A DNA stretch of 44,557 nt from a virus: the IMG/VR virus record IMGVR_UViG_3300048536_000095, positions 1 to 44,557 of that record; one strand, given 5' to 3'. Below are positions 1-8,075 of this stretch, piece by piece. Within the stretch, counting starts at the first letter, position 1. Each line of letters opens with the position of its first letter. The notes beneath the pieces are model-generated. The model saw nothing but the letters and a program-made list of their open reading frames with translations. It did no database searches and had not been told where the DNA came from. The position numbers were made by a program, and so were the translations under genes.

Positions 1-1
1 C

Positions 2-2056
2 ACCGAGGCTGTAGTACGGTTCCAAGCGCAGGCTATGAGTGAACTTATGCCTGCATCTGGCCCTGTTAAGTCAAAAATCATCGGTAAGATGACACCTGAG
101 AAATTAAAGCAATCTAAACGTGTAGAGACAGAACTTAATTACCTTATAACGGAAGAAATGCCCGACTACAGGGACGAAATGGAGCAGATGCTGTTCAAAC
201 TTCCGTTGGCTGGCTCTGCGTTTAAGAAAATTTACTACGACCCGATCTTAGAACGCCCTGTGTCTGTATTCGTACCTGCTGAAGACTTTGTAGCGTCCTA
301 CGGTGCGTCTAATTTACGTACTTGTCCGCGCTACACACACGTTATGAAGAAAACTCACGAAGAAATTCGCGCATTGCAGGTAAATGGGTTCTACGCAGAC
401 GTAGAATTACCGGAACCAACGCGTGATATCACGGACATTGAAGAAAAATACAACGAAATGGACGGGACAGAGCCTGTTTACAGTGATGACCCACGCCACA
501 CATTGTTAGAAATGCATGTAGATATCCTACTACCCGAACCATTTGATGATCCTGACGGTCTGGCACTTCCGTTTGTAATTACTATGGATAAATCTTCACG
601 TACAATCCTAGCAATTCGTAGAAATTGGTACGAAGAAGACAAAAAGAGGCGGAAACGTAGTCATTTTGTACATTATCCATACCTGCCGGGGATGGGGTTC
701 TACGGGACAGGCTTAATTCACACTATAGGTGGGCTGGCAAAGTCCGCTACGTCCATTATGCGGCAGCTTATCGACGCTGGGACACTATCTAACCTACCAG
801 CAGGGTTAAAATCCCGTGGTATGCGGATCAAAGGGGATAATACACCTCTGATGCCCGGAGAATTTAGGGATGTTGACGTTCCGGGCGGGGCAATTAAGGA
901 TTCTATTACCTTCCTACCGTATAAAGAGCCGTCACAGGTGTTGTATACCCTCTTAAACAACGTGGTTGAGGAAGGACGGCGCATTGGCTCTGTAGGGGAC
1001 ATGCAGGTAGGAGATATGAACGCACAGGCTCCTGTGGGCACTACATTGGCGCTTATGGAACGGTCTATGAAGGTCATGTCGGGCGTACAAGCGCGTCTAC
1101 ATGCAGCTATGAAGGAAGAACTACGTATCCTAGCACGTATCGTGCATGATTATATGCCGTCTGAGTACGCGTATGAGATGGACGAGCCTGCAGATCGTGC
1201 AGCCGACTTTGATGGACGTGTAGACGTAGTACCCGTGTCTGACCCTAACGCCGCTACTATGGCGCAGCGTATTATGCAGTACCAAGCAGCCTTACAAATG
1301 TCGCAGCAGGCACCACAGTTGTATGATCTAGGTAAACTACACCGTCAAATGCTTGAGGTTCTGGGTATTCCAGACGCAGAAGACATTATAAAACTGCCTG
1401 ATGATATCAAACCTGCTGATCCTGTGTCTGAGAATATGTCGATAATGAAGCAAGAGCCTGTAAAAGCGTTCTCGTATCAAGATCACGAAGCACATATTAT
1501 GACTCACATGGCGGCGCTACAAGACCCCAAGATACAGCAGATTGTAGGTCAGTCGCCGTTTGCAGGGGCCATACAAGCCGCTATGCAGTCTCACGTTACA
1601 GAACACATAGCACTACAGTATCGCAAAGAGATCGAAGCACAGCTAGGCACAGAGCTACCTAATCAGGACGAGCCGCTGCCCGAGTCTGTAGAGCTTGAAT
1701 TGTCTAAGGTGGTCGCACAGGCGGCAGGACAGCTACTCAAGAAGGATCAGGCCGAGGTAGCCGCTGAAGAGAACGCCAAACAACAGGCGGACCCTTTGAC
1801 GCAGCTACAGCAGCGTGAGATGGCTATTAAAGAGCAGGAACTGCAGCACAAGATGCAGATGGATCAGGCTAAACTAAAGCTGGACATGGAGAATAAACGG
1901 GCGAACATTGGGGTTCAGGAGGACCGTTTAGAGGCTGAGAATATAAAATCAGCAGCAAACATACAGCTAAAAGTAGCTGAACTGCAGGCAGACGAAGACA
2001 CTACAGCCATTAAATTAGCTATGGAAGCAGCTAAAGAAATTAACGATAGGGACTAA
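2..2056 (+). CDS. Portal protein (5' partial)
   Basis: Head portal, the dodecameric ring through which DNA is packaged and ejected. The reading frame is open from base 2 through the ATG at 35, so the true start lies left of the window and at least 684 residues are visible. Counting from that ATG, residues 190-380 hold a portal-like core, including LPYKEPSQVL, then VVEEGRRIG and GTTLALMERS. The last 110 residues are a Gln/Glu/Lys-rich helix, like the C-terminal barrel of P22-type portals. It lies directly before GroES, scaffold and capsid genes, the usual place for a portal. The portal call is recognition of family pattern plus gene order; the P22-like subtype is inference. Confidence 0.85.
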   Translation, partial: TEAVVRFQAQAMSELMPASGPVKSKIIGKMTPEKLKQSKRVETELNYLITEEMPDYRDEMEQMLFKLPLAGSAFKKIYYDPILERPVSVFVPAEDFVASYGASNLRTCPRYTHVMKKTHEEIRALQVNGFYADVELPEPTRDITDIEEKYNEMDGTEPVYSDDPRHTLLEMHVDILLPEPFDDPDGLALPFVITMDKSSRTILAIRRNWYEEDKKRRKRSHFVHYPYLPGMGFYGTGLIHTIGGLAKSATSIMRQLIDAGTLSNLPAGLKSRGMRIKGDNTPLMPGEFRDVDVPGGAIKDSITFLPYKEPSQVLYTLLNNVVEEGRRIGSVGDMQVGDMNAQAPVGTTLALMERSMKVMSGVQARLHAAMKEELRILARIVHDYMPSEYAYEMDEPADRAADFDGRVDVVPVSDPNAATMAQRIMQYQAALQMSQQAPQLYDLGKLHRQMLEVLGIPDAEDIIKLPDDIKPADPVSENMSIMKQEPVKAFSYQDHEAHIMTHMAALQDPKIQQIVGQSPFAGAIQAAMQSHVTEHIALQYRKEIEAQLGTELPNQDEPLPESVELELSKVVAQAAGQLLKKDQAEVAAEENAKQQADPLTQLQQREMAIKEQELQHKMQMDQAKLKLDMENKRANIGVQEDRLEAENIKSAANIQLKVAELQADEDTTAIKLAMEAAKEINDRD

Positions 2057-2059
2057 TAC

Positions 2060-2248
2060 GTGGAGCAGAGCATATTCCTAACGGTGCTGAACCGTGTAGA
2101 AGAACAACGTAGCGCAATACGTCACCATCTAGCAGGTGGTGGCGCTACAAATGATAGGGAATACTGGAAGTTTGTAGGTGAGTACGAGGCGTTGGGCAAC
2201 ATAGTTACAGAAATCAAAGAAGTTGAACAACGATATATTGATACATAG
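2060..2248 (+). CDS. Small conserved phage protein, unknown function
   Basis: A 62-residue protein with a GTG start three bases after the portal stop, so it is probably translationally coupled to it. It is mostly helical and charged, with segments NRVEEQRSAIRHHL and YWKFVGEYEALGNI and a run of Glu/Lys at the end. There are no membrane segments or cysteines. Similar small proteins sit after the portal in marine phages as I recall them, but no function is known to me. Position suggests a head-associated or packaging-accessory role; that is inference. Confidence 0.6.
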   Translation: MEQSIFLTVLNRVEEQRSAIRHHLAGGGATNDREYWKFVGEYEALGNIVTEIKEVEQRYIDT

Positions 2249-2273
2249 AACTTTTAGTTGTATGGAAAAAATA

Positions 2274-2288
2274 CGTGGATGATCCACG
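2274..2288. repeat. Perfect inverted repeat CGTGGA-tga-TCCACG
   Basis: Six-base arms with a three-base spacer lie in the 81-base gap upstream of the GroES-like gene. No T-run follows, so it is not a standard terminator. It could be an operator or an RNA hairpin that stabilises or attenuates the chaperonin-scaffold-capsid message. The GroES ribosome-binding site (taggag) lies about 30 bases downstream. Confidence 0.4.
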
Positions 2289-2329
2289 CTAGGGCGCTGT
2301 GAGCCTTCAATCACTGCTAGGAGACTAAA

Positions 2330-2698
2330 ATGTACGCGGCCAACAAAGTAGAAGATAGCGAACTGCAAGCTAAACTTCCCGAACCCAAAGGCTTTAAAGT
2401 CTTAATTGCAGTCCCAGAACTAGATGGAAAGACAGAAGGCGGTGTTATCATGCCTGATGCTCTTAAATCTATGGAAGAGACTGCATCTATAATTGGGTTT
2501 GTTATAAAAACCGGACCCGAGGCTTACACAGATAAAGAACGGTTCCCCAGTGGACCCTACTGTGAGGAGGGAGATTTTGTAATCTTCCGTTCTTACTCAG
2601 GCACTAGATTTAAAGTGATGGGTAAAGAGTTTCGTATTATCAACGATGACACTGTAGAAGCAGTGGTAGAAGACCCACGGGGGTATAGTAGAGCATGA
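2330..2698 (+). CDS. GroES-like co-chaperonin
   Basis: A 122-residue Cpn10-family protein expected to cap the host GroEL and help fold phage proteins, most plausibly the capsid protein encoded just downstream. Residues 22-112 follow the GroES beta-barrel. FKVLIAVPELDGKTEGGVIMPD matches the first strand and mobile loop (given here as key positions: E37-G38-G38 region then V39-I40-M41, the hydrophobic tripeptide that contacts GroEL). GDFVIFRSYSGTRF and a terminal DDTVEAVV match the later strands. It is somewhat longer than bacterial GroES (about 97 aa), with an N-terminal extension. A strong taggag site precedes the ATG, and the stop overlaps the scaffold start (ATGA). T4 gp31 and relatives set the precedent for phage co-chaperonins. 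Confidence 0.85.
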   Translation: MYAANKVEDSELQAKLPEPKGFKVLIAVPELDGKTEGGVIMPDALKSMEETASIIGFVIKTGPEAYTDKERFPSGPYCEEGDFVIFRSYSGTRFKVMGKEFRIINDDTVEAVVEDPRGYSRA

Positions 2699-3627
2699 GT
2701 GGCGCAGAGCAAGCCGTAGAAGATACGGACACCGTAGAAGTCAACATGGATTCGTCCGAAGACATTATTGTAGAAATCGAAGACGATACTCCCGAAGAGG
2801 ATAAAGGTAGGCCACGCCGAGCCAAAGGCGAAGAAGCTGATATTCCTGAAGATGATGACCTTGAGAAACATAGCGAGTCCGTACAAAAACGGATTAAAAA
2901 GCTAAAGTTTGAGTTTCACGAAGAGCGTAGACGCAAAGAAGAAGCAGAACGTGAACGCGAAGCTGCCGTGCAGTACGCACAAAATGCTAAAAGTGAGGCT
3001 GATAAACTACGTAAAAACCTGTCTGAGGGCGAGGGCGTTCTCATTACACAGGCAAAAGCACGTAATGAGTCTGAACTTGCACAGGCAAAAGCAGCTTATA
3101 AACAGGCGTATGATGCGGGTGATTCTGACGCGGTTATCGAAGCACAGTCAGCTATGGTTAAACTACAGACCGAAGCTGACCGCATCGAAAATTGGAAACC
3201 TCGTTCTGCCGAAGCACCTGAACAACCTGCCCCTGCACCTAAACCTCATGTACCTGAGCCTGATAAAAAAGCGCAAGAATGGGTAGCTCGTAATCCTTGG
3301 TTTACTGAGGATAAGGCTATGGAGCGATATGCTATGCTTGTGCATCAGGAGCTAGTAGAAGAAGGAGTTGATTCTTCTTCCGATACATACTATAGTCGAA
3401 TTGATGTTGCCATGAGGCAACGTTATCCAGATAGGTTTGACGATGTTGAAGAGGACAGAAAACCGCAACGTCAGGCTGGCTCCGTGGTGGCCCCGAGTGG
3501 TAGAAATACTGCTACATCACGCAACACGGTTAAACTGACCTCCTCTGAAGCTGCTATCGCCAAGCGGCTTGGAGTATCACTAAAAGACTATGCGGCGCAA
3601 AAATTGAAGGAATTAAACAATGGCTGA
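2695..3627 (+). CDS. Capsid scaffolding protein
   Basis: A 310-residue protein with scaffold architecture. It has a strongly acidic N-terminus (about residues 1-60), a long Glu/Lys/Ala-rich coiled coil (about 60-165), a Pro-rich linker near 170-190 (QPAPAPKP), then a globular segment and a basic C-terminal region (SSEAAIAKRLGVSLKDYAAQK), where scaffolds usually bind the coat protein. It starts with an ATGA overlap on the GroES-like gene and lies two genes before the capsid gene. The call rests on composition and position rather than a catalytic motif. No protease domain is evident. Confidence 0.75.
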   Translation: MSGAEQAVEDTDTVEVNMDSSEDIIVEIEDDTPEEDKGRPRRAKGEEADIPEDDDLEKHSESVQKRIKKLKFEFHEERRRKEEAEREREAAVQYAQNAKSEADKLRKNLSEGEGVLITQAKARNESELAQAKAAYKQAYDAGDSDAVIEAQSAMVKLQTEADRIENWKPRSAEAPEQPAPAPKPHVPEPDKKAQEWVARNPWFTEDKAMERYAMLVHQELVEEGVDSSSDTYYSRIDVAMRQRYPDRFDDVEEDRKPQRQAGSVVAPSGRNTATSRNTVKLTSSEAAIAKRLGVSLKDYAAQKLKELNNG

Positions 3628-4063
3628 TCGCAAACCCCGCTCTTTGAACACTCGTGAAACAGGTGAACGCAGAAAACCGTGGAAGCGATCCTCTATGCTA
3701 CCTACCCCCGAACCGCGTGACGGACTTGCGTTTCGCTGGATTCGCACAGCTACCTTGGGTACAGGTGACATGACCAATGTTTCGCAAAGGTTCCGAGATG
3801 GGTACGTAGCTGTGAAAGCAGAAGACTATCCTGAACTACAGATTATGTCCGATATTGACTCGCGCTTTAAGGACAATATTGAAGTCGGCGGGTTATTGCT
3901 CTGTGCAATACCTAAAGAATTGCAAGAAGACCGAGAATACGGTCAGTTGGAGACTGCACAACATCAGTCCGACGCCGTAGATAGGAATTTCATGCGGGAA
4001 TCCGACCCCCGTATGCCCGTAATGCCTTCTGAACGGTCTACTCGTACCTCGTTTGGTAAGTAG
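3620..4063 (+). CDS. Head-region structural protein, unknown role
   Basis: A 147-residue soluble protein starting 8 bases inside the scaffold gene, with an aaggaa site in the scaffold's last codons. The N-terminus is basic and disordered (RKPRSLNTRETGERRKPWKR). The centre is compact (GLAFRWIRTATLGTGDMTNV, then a basic and acidic stretch ending LLLCAIPKEL). The tail is Arg/Ser-rich (PSERSTRTSFGK). The position between scaffold and capsid suggests a minor head or assembly protein. I recall similar proteins in marine phage head modules but no assigned function. Confidence 0.65.
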   Translation: MADRKPRSLNTRETGERRKPWKRSSMLPTPEPRDGLAFRWIRTATLGTGDMTNVSQRFRDGYVAVKAEDYPELQIMSDIDSRFKDNIEVGGLLLCAIPKELQEDREYGQLETAQHQSDAVDRNFMRESDPRMPVMPSERSTRTSFGK

Positions 4064-4111
4064 CCTTCTGGCGCTTACTGTAAATAAAATCGTAATAGAG
4101 GAGAGACTTAA

Positions 4112-4705
4112 ATGGCTCTTACATCTACTCCATACGGTTTGCGCCCGATTAACGCTATTGGGGGTCGTTCCTTTGCAGGATCAACTCGTCAGTTACCGAT
4201 TACTTCTGGGTACAATACCGCTATCGCCAACGGCGACATTGTGCAGGTAGCCGCAAATGGCACTATCACAAAGGTCACTGAGGTTGGCACAAACGCCGCT
4301 GCGTTCCCTGCTGGGACTGTTGGCGTCTTTCTTGGCTGTTCGTACACTGATTCACTTCGGGGTTTTACTCAGAATAATCAGTGGCCTGCAGGTCAAGTTG
4401 CTACCGATGCTAAGGCTTACATTTGTGATGACCCCAACGCGTTGTTCCAAATCCAAGCTGACGCTGCCGTGGCGCAAACTTTGATGCACAGCAACTGCGC
4501 TGTTAATCAGACCGCACCTGACACAGCCAACGGCAATTCCAGAATTTCTCTGGACGTAGCTACTGCTGCTGTCACCGCCACAATCGCTTTTAAGATTGTA
4601 GATTTTGTAGACGCACCCGGATCAACCGTGGGTGACGCATATACCGATGTGATTGTTAAGTTCAATCCTTCGTCACATGCGTACACCGCTGGTCTTGGCC
4701 TGTAA
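4112..4705 (+). CDS. Capsid-associated beta-rich protein (decoration candidate)
   Basis: A 197-residue Ala/Thr/Gly-rich protein with a strong gaggag site before the ATG. It reads like a beta-structured virion protein (ANGDIVQVAANGTITKV, FPAGTVGVFLGC), with no enzyme motif. It lies immediately before the major capsid gene and both have strong ribosome sites, consistent with a product made in many copies, such as a capsid cement/decoration or capsid-stabilising protein. That role is inference from position. The start MALTSTPYGLRPIN is typical of abundant structural proteins in marine phages as I remember them. Confidence 0.65.
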   Translation: MALTSTPYGLRPINAIGGRSFAGSTRQLPITSGYNTAIANGDIVQVAANGTITKVTEVGTNAAAFPAGTVGVFLGCSYTDSLRGFTQNNQWPAGQVATDAKAYICDDPNALFQIQADAAVAQTLMHSNCAVNQTAPDTANGNSRISLDVATAAVTATIAFKIVDFVDAPGSTVGDAYTDVIVKFNPSSHAYTAGLGL

Positions 4706-4716
4706 GGAGATAATCA

Positions 4717-5622
4717 ATGGCTATTTCTCGCGCACAGGCGCTAAAAGAGCTTCTTCCGGGCCTTAACGCCCTGTTTGGTTTAGAGTACGACAAGTACGAA
4801 AACGAACACGAAGCCATCTACGAAACCGAGTCTTCGGAGCGTAGTTTTGAAGAGGAAGTGAAACTTTCAGGTTTTGGCGCTGCGCCAACTAAAGCTGAAG
4901 GTGCTGCTATCTCGTATGATAACGCGCAGGAATCATTCACTGCCCGTTACAATCATGAAACTGTGGCTATGGGTTTCTCTATCACTGAAGAAGCGATGGA
5001 AGATAACCTGTATGATTCACTGTCCACCCGCTACACTAAAGCACTAGCTCGCGCTATGGCTTATACTAAGCAGGTTAAGGCAGCGGATTTGCTGAACACA
5101 GGCTTCGCCACCTTTAACTCAGGTGATGGCGTTACGCTGTTCAACACTGCACACCCCACAGTATCGGGCGCTACAAACGGCAACCGCCCTGCGGTAGCTG
5201 CTGACCTGAATGAAACCTCGCTTGAGCAAGCAGTAATTGATATTGCAGCCTACGTCGATGAACGTGGTCTTCTTATCGCTGCGCGTCCACGCAAGCTCAT
5301 CATTCCTACAGGTCTTATGTTCGTGGCAACACGCTTGCTGGAAACCACAAACCGAGTGGGTACAGCCGATAATGACATTAACGCTCTTAACTCAAACGGT
5401 TCTATTCCGGGCGGTTATACGGTTAACCATTATCTGACTGATGCAGATGCGTTCTTTATCACTACTGATATTCCGAATGGCATGAAGCATTTTGAGCGTA
5501 CCGCGATGACAACATCTATGGATGGTGACTTCGATACAGGTAACGTGCGCTATAAAGCGCGTGAGCGTTATTCGTTTGGTGTCTCTGATCCGCTGGGTAT
5601 CTACGGTTCCCCCGGAGCCTAA
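4717..5622 (+). CDS. Major capsid protein (HK97-fold type)
   Basis: A 301-residue coat protein that builds the icosahedral head. It has an acidic N-arm (YENEHEAIYETESSERSFEE), then the pattern typical of Mu gpT-like/HK97-fold coats: TARYNHETVAMGFSITEEA, a long helix of Ala/Lys/Tyr (TKALARAMAYTKQVKAADLL), LFNTAHPT, and RPRKLIIPTGLMFVATRLL. It ends in RYSFGVSDPLGIYGS. A strong aaggag site lies 8 bases upstream of the ATG. There is no obvious N-terminal delta domain, consistent with a separate scaffold gene. A terminator follows directly, as expected for a highly expressed coat gene at the end of a unit. Confidence 0.88.
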   Translation: MAISRAQALKELLPGLNALFGLEYDKYENEHEAIYETESSERSFEEEVKLSGFGAAPTKAEGAAISYDNAQESFTARYNHETVAMGFSITEEAMEDNLYDSLSTRYTKALARAMAYTKQVKAADLLNTGFATFNSGDGVTLFNTAHPTVSGATNGNRPAVAADLNETSLEQAVIDIAAYVDERGLLIAARPRKLIIPTGLMFVATRLLETTNRVGTADNDINALNSNGSIPGGYTVNHYLTDADAFFITTDIPNGMKHFERTAMTTSMDGDFDTGNVRYKARERYSFGVSDPLGIYGSPGA

Positions 5623-5646
5623 TTTAGGCACTAACGATAGTTTGAG

Positions 5647-5677
5647 AGGGGTGACTTCGGTTGCCCCTTTCTTTTTG
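5647..5677 (+). terminator. Intrinsic terminator after the capsid gene
   Basis: A nine-pair stem, AGGGGTGAC with GTTGCCCCT (two G-U pairs), is closed by a TTCG tetraloop and followed by TTTCTTTTT. It lies 25 bases after the capsid stop. It probably cuts capsid-level transcription before the downstream minor-protein genes. The rest of the gap to 5794 contains a weak CAGGT/ACCTG dyad (about 5730-5750) and no convincing promoter that I can identify. Confidence 0.8.
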
Positions 5678-5794
5678 TAGATACATGATATATGGTTAAC
5701 CTAACGGGTATAACATTAGCTTTGTAGACAGGTACATTTACCCACCTGACGTTGCATAGACTACAAGGCGAATCCTTATGCAAAGGGTACTAAA

Positions 5795-6019
5795 ATGGCT
5801 TCCACTACATTTTCAGGTCCAGTGACCTCAACCGCTGGTTTTGTTGGCGATATTAAAGTTCCAACATACACAGTCGCAAGCGCACCTTCCGCTGCTACAG
5901 CAGGCGCGGGTACTCTTGTATTCGTTTCAAATGGTGCAGCAGGCGCAGCAATCTTAGCTTTCTCTGACGGAACAAACTGGAAGCGTTCTGACACAGGCGG
6001 CACAATAGCAGCATCATAG
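5795..6019 (+). CDS. Small beta-rich virion protein
   Basis: A 74-residue Ala/Thr/Gly-rich protein. Its pattern (TSTAGFVGDI, VFVSNGAAGAAILAFSDGTNWKR) resembles the head-fibre or fibre-tip short repeats in which a 'FSDGTNWKR'-type turn recurs. No membrane segment, charge cluster or cysteine is present. It is the first gene after the capsid terminator. Head-fibre or capsid-spike protein is possible; function is not established. Confidence 0.6.
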   Translation: MASTTFSGPVTSTAGFVGDIKVPTYTVASAPSAATAGAGTLVFVSNGAAGAAILAFSDGTNWKRSDTGGTIAAS

Positions 6020-6029
6020 AGGGCATATA

Positions 6030-6176
6030 ATGAGTAGGTTTACACCACCCTCTAAAGAAGAACTCGCCTGTCGGGGTTTAAATCCTGATGGTACAGAAAT
6101 CAAGAAAGCGGCTGCTAAACCCGCCTTGGCTAAGAAAAAGGCACCCAAGAAGGCTGCTTCTAAGAAAAAGGACTAG
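6030..6176 (+). CDS. 48-aa Lys/Ala-rich basic protein
   Basis: The ATG at 6030 opens a 48-codon frame ending in TAG at 6174-6176, three bases before the next gene. It begins MSRFTPPSKEELACRGLNPD and ends in an Ala/Lys/Pro repeat (KKAPKKAASKKKD) resembling the tails of bacterial histone-like proteins. It is the first of six basic mini-proteins here. Tight packing against both neighbours (10 and 3 bases) supports it as real. DNA or RNA binding inside the head is plausible but inferred from charge only. Confidence 0.65.
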   Translation: MSRFTPPSKEELACRGLNPDGTEIKKAAAKPALAKKKAPKKAASKKKD

Positions 6177-6179
6177 AGC

Positions 6180-6467
6180 ATGGCTGGTCAAGAAGTTAGA
6201 GCTTACAATGTGTCTGTGTCAGGCTTTAGTGCAGGACTTGTAGGACCATCACGGGGCAGGTTGCAGGGTGTTTTAGTTAATGCCGCCGCAGCTTGTGCGT
6301 TTACCATACGTAGTGGTAGCGCCACAGGGGAGGTTCTACTTGACCTTACACTCCCTACAGGTTGGAATGATGTGTATATCCCTAATGATGGTATACTTGC
6401 CGATAACGGTTGTTTTGTCTCTGCCTTTACAGGTAGCGGCAATGTAATAACCTTATTAATAGAGTAA
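6180..6467 (+). CDS. Small beta-rich virion protein
   Basis: A 95-residue neutral protein (MAGQEVRAYNVSVSGFSAGL...) with alternating hydrophobic residues typical of a beta sandwich: RGRLQGVLVNAAAACAFTIR, then EVLLDLTLPTGWNDVYIPND, then GCFVSAFTGSGNVITLLIE. It has no enzyme motif or transmembrane segment. It lies amid basic mini-proteins in the minor virion block. Probably a decoration or fibre-associated virion protein; a firmer call is not possible. Confidence 0.6.
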   Translation: MAGQEVRAYNVSVSGFSAGLVGPSRGRLQGVLVNAAAACAFTIRSGSATGEVLLDLTLPTGWNDVYIPNDGILADNGCFVSAFTGSGNVITLLIE

Positions 6468-6473
6468 ACCGCT

Positions 6474-6755
6474 ATGGCGTCAAAAGGTGAAATGCCGAAG
6501 CGCAACAAAAAGAATTTCCGCTCTACTAAGTCAGGGGCGGGGATGACAAAGGCGGGTGTCGCTGCTTATAGGCGCAAAAATCCCGGCTCTAAGTTAAAAA
6601 CCGCTGTTACGGGTAAGGTCAAAAAAGGCAGTAAAGATGCCAAGCGGCGCAAGTCGTTCTGCGCTCGTTCTGCTGGACAGATGAAGCAGTTTCCCAAAGC
6701 AGCAAAAAACCCTAATAGCCGTCTACGACAGGCTAGAAGACGCTGGAAGTGTTAG
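6474..6755 (+). CDS. Basic Arg/Lys-rich protein (DUF6321-like)
   Basis: A 93-residue, very basic protein with the pattern SGAGMTKAGVAAYRRKNPGS followed by LKTAVTGKVKKGSKDAKRRK, SFCARSAGQMK and a final PNSRLRQARRRWKC. I recognise this signature from small proteins of marine T4-like and podovirus-like phages, annotated from memory as DUF6321. Function is unknown. The two Cys (the SFCARS site and the C-terminal residue) are retained in relatives as I recall. The charge suggests nucleic-acid contact inside the virion. Confidence 0.7.
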   Translation: MASKGEMPKRNKKNFRSTKSGAGMTKAGVAAYRRKNPGSKLKTAVTGKVKKGSKDAKRRKSFCARSAGQMKQFPKAAKNPNSRLRQARRRWKC

Positions 6756-6763
6756 GATAGATT

Positions 6764-6985
6764 ATGAAAAACGAAGATGCAGTTACAAAGTATAAACGGG
6801 AAGAGAAAAAGCTATTAGCAGACTCTAAAGCGTTTCAAAAAAACAAAAATAAAAAACGCAAGACTGATCCTTCTAACTTAGATAGACCATCTATGATGAA
6901 TAAAGGTGGTATCCTTAAAATGCGTAGTGGCGGCAAAATAGATGGCTGCGCCATGCGGGGTAAAACTAAGGGGCGATATGTCTAA
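6764..6985 (+). CDS. Small basic protein with GG-box motif
   Basis: A 73-residue protein in two parts. The first (about residues 1-42) is a Lys/Glu-rich helical segment. The second has MNKGGILKMRSGG (residues 45-57) followed by KIDGCAMRGKTKGR. The GG-flanked motif recurs in other virion proteins of this window (27108, 29396, and loosely at 8385-8816). The stop overlaps the next start by 8 bases. Function is unknown; I recall the 'GGKIDGCAxRGKTKG' ending from other marine phage proteins. Confidence 0.6.
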   Translation: MKNEDAVTKYKREEKKLLADSKAFQKNKNKKRKTDPSNLDRPSMMNKGGILKMRSGGKIDGCAMRGKTKGRYV

Positions 6986-7169
6986 AGCAAAACCTTCAAA
7001 TGCAGCATTGTGGTCGAAAGCTAAGTCTGCGGCCAAGGCTAAGTTCAAGGTCTACCCTTCCGCTTATGCAAATGCTTGGGCTTCTAAATGGTACAAGTCC
7101 AAGGGCGGTGGTTGGTCAGGCGGCAACAACAAGGTAGCTAAACGTGGCAAAAGCACCAAAAAAGGGTAA
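6978..7169 (+). CDS. 63-aa basic conserved protein
   Basis: I chose the ATG at 6978 (a ggggcgat site precedes it, with an 8-base overlap on the upstream gene) rather than an in-frame upstream ATG at 6942 that would run deeper into that gene. Residues 1-40 (KPSNAALWSKAKSAAKAKFK, then VYPSAYANAWASKWYKSKGG) match a family of small phage proteins I recall with the core 'YPSAYANAW...YK..GG'. The tail is Gly/Lys-rich. Function is unknown. Part of the basic mini-protein cluster. Confidence 0.65.
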   Translation: MSKAKPSNAALWSKAKSAAKAKFKVYPSAYANAWASKWYKSKGGGWSGGNNKVAKRGKSTKKG

Positions 7170-7389
7170 AGGCGGTCTTGGCAAATGGTTTGGCGAAGAT
7201 TGGAGAGATGTTAAGACAGGTAAAGCCTGTGGACGTAAATCTGCTAAAGGTAAGTCCAAGCGTCCCTACCCCGCCTGTCGCCCTAAGAAAGTGGCGTCTA
7301 AGATAACTAAGTCCGAGGCCACAAAGAAAACTGGGCCTAAGCGGGTAAAATGGTCTACTACTGCTAGTGGTAAGAAGAGGACTAAATAA
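7144..7389 (+). CDS. Basic Cys-containing protein (DUF5872-like)
   Basis: An 81-residue protein with a GTG start, overlapping the previous gene by 26 bases. The signature GGLGKWFGEDWRDVKTGKAC, then GRKSAKGKSKRPYPACRPKK, matches the small phage family I recall as DUF5872: a W-F-x-E-x-W box and two Cys in CGRKS and YPACRP. It is strongly basic, with a Lys/Ser/Thr tail. The two Cys could pair or bind metal, but nothing in the sequence proves it. The stop overlaps the next ATG (TAATG at 7387-7391). Confidence 0.65.
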   Translation: MAKAPKKGKGGLGKWFGEDWRDVKTGKACGRKSAKGKSKRPYPACRPKKVASKITKSEATKKTGPKRVKWSTTASGKKRTK

Positions 7390-8075
7390 TGGCTACAGTC
7401 GTACCTGACCTACCTGAGTTGTTTGAGGAAGCCTATGAACGTGCTGGCCTGCAGATGCAGACAGGGTATGACTTACGTACTATACGTCGTAGCCTTAACA
7501 TATTAACCCTAGAGTGGCAGAACAGGGGTCTTAACCTATTTACTATTGACTCTGGAACAGTTGGTCTAGTTGCGGGGCAGGCTACACATACTATGCCTGC
7601 GGACACAATTGATCTTATTGAACATCAACTACGTACTGGTACAGGTACAAGTCAGGTAGACACAGCATTGCAGCGTGTTAGTGTGTCTACATACGCACAG
7701 CAGACTAACAAGAACACTGTAGGACGGCCCACGCAAATATATGTGCAGCGGCTACCCACAGAAGTAAAGTTTACACTGTGGCCTACACCGGATACTACAC
7801 AGGCTTACCAACTACTATACTTCCGCCTCAAGGGTATTGACGGTCTTGCATCAGGTGTGGGGGGAGAAACAAGTAACATACCTCCACGGTTTGTGCCTGC
7901 ACTCGTATCAGGACTAGCGTTTCATGTAGCTATGAAGAAACCCGAAGCTGCGGCTAGAGCAGTGCCTCTTAGAGAAGAATATGAATATCAGTTTAAGTTA
8001 GCCGCGTATGAGGATCAAGATCGCGCATCTTCTATGTTTGTACCCTTTCAAACTTTTCACGGTGGTATGAGATGA
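7389..8075 (+). CDS. Head-tail adaptor / tail accessory factor
   Basis: A 228-residue protein resembling head-completion adaptors that sit under the portal (P22 gp4-like, T7 gp11-like). The N-terminus is a helical bundle with a Leu/Trp/Gln motif (RRSLNILTLEWQNRGLNLFT). A beta region follows (GQATHTMPADTIDLIEHQLR; VKFTLWPTPDTTQAYQLLYF), and the C-terminal part is helical (AMKKPEAAARAVPLREEYEY). It occupies the usual adaptor position downstream of the capsid gene. A second adaptor-like gene lies at 8822. Role is inferred from pattern and context. Confidence 0.65.
   Translation: MATVVPDLPELFEEAYERAGLQMQTGYDLRTIRRSLNILTLEWQNRGLNLFTIDSGTVGLVAGQATHTMPADTIDLIEHQLRTGTGTSQVDTALQRVSVSTYAQQTNKNTVGRPTQIYVQRLPTEVKFTLWPTPDTTQAYQLLYFRLKGIDGLASGVGGETSNIPPRFVPALVSGLAFHVAMKKPEAAARAVPLREEYEYQFKLAAYEDQDRASSMFVPFQTFHGGMR

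Noticed and set aside
5678-5794. Promoter upstream of the 74-aa gene
   Set aside because: Several AT-rich hexamers exist (for example TATAAC near 5710), but none pairs with a well-placed -35 box, and no phage-specific promoter consensus repeats elsewhere in the window.
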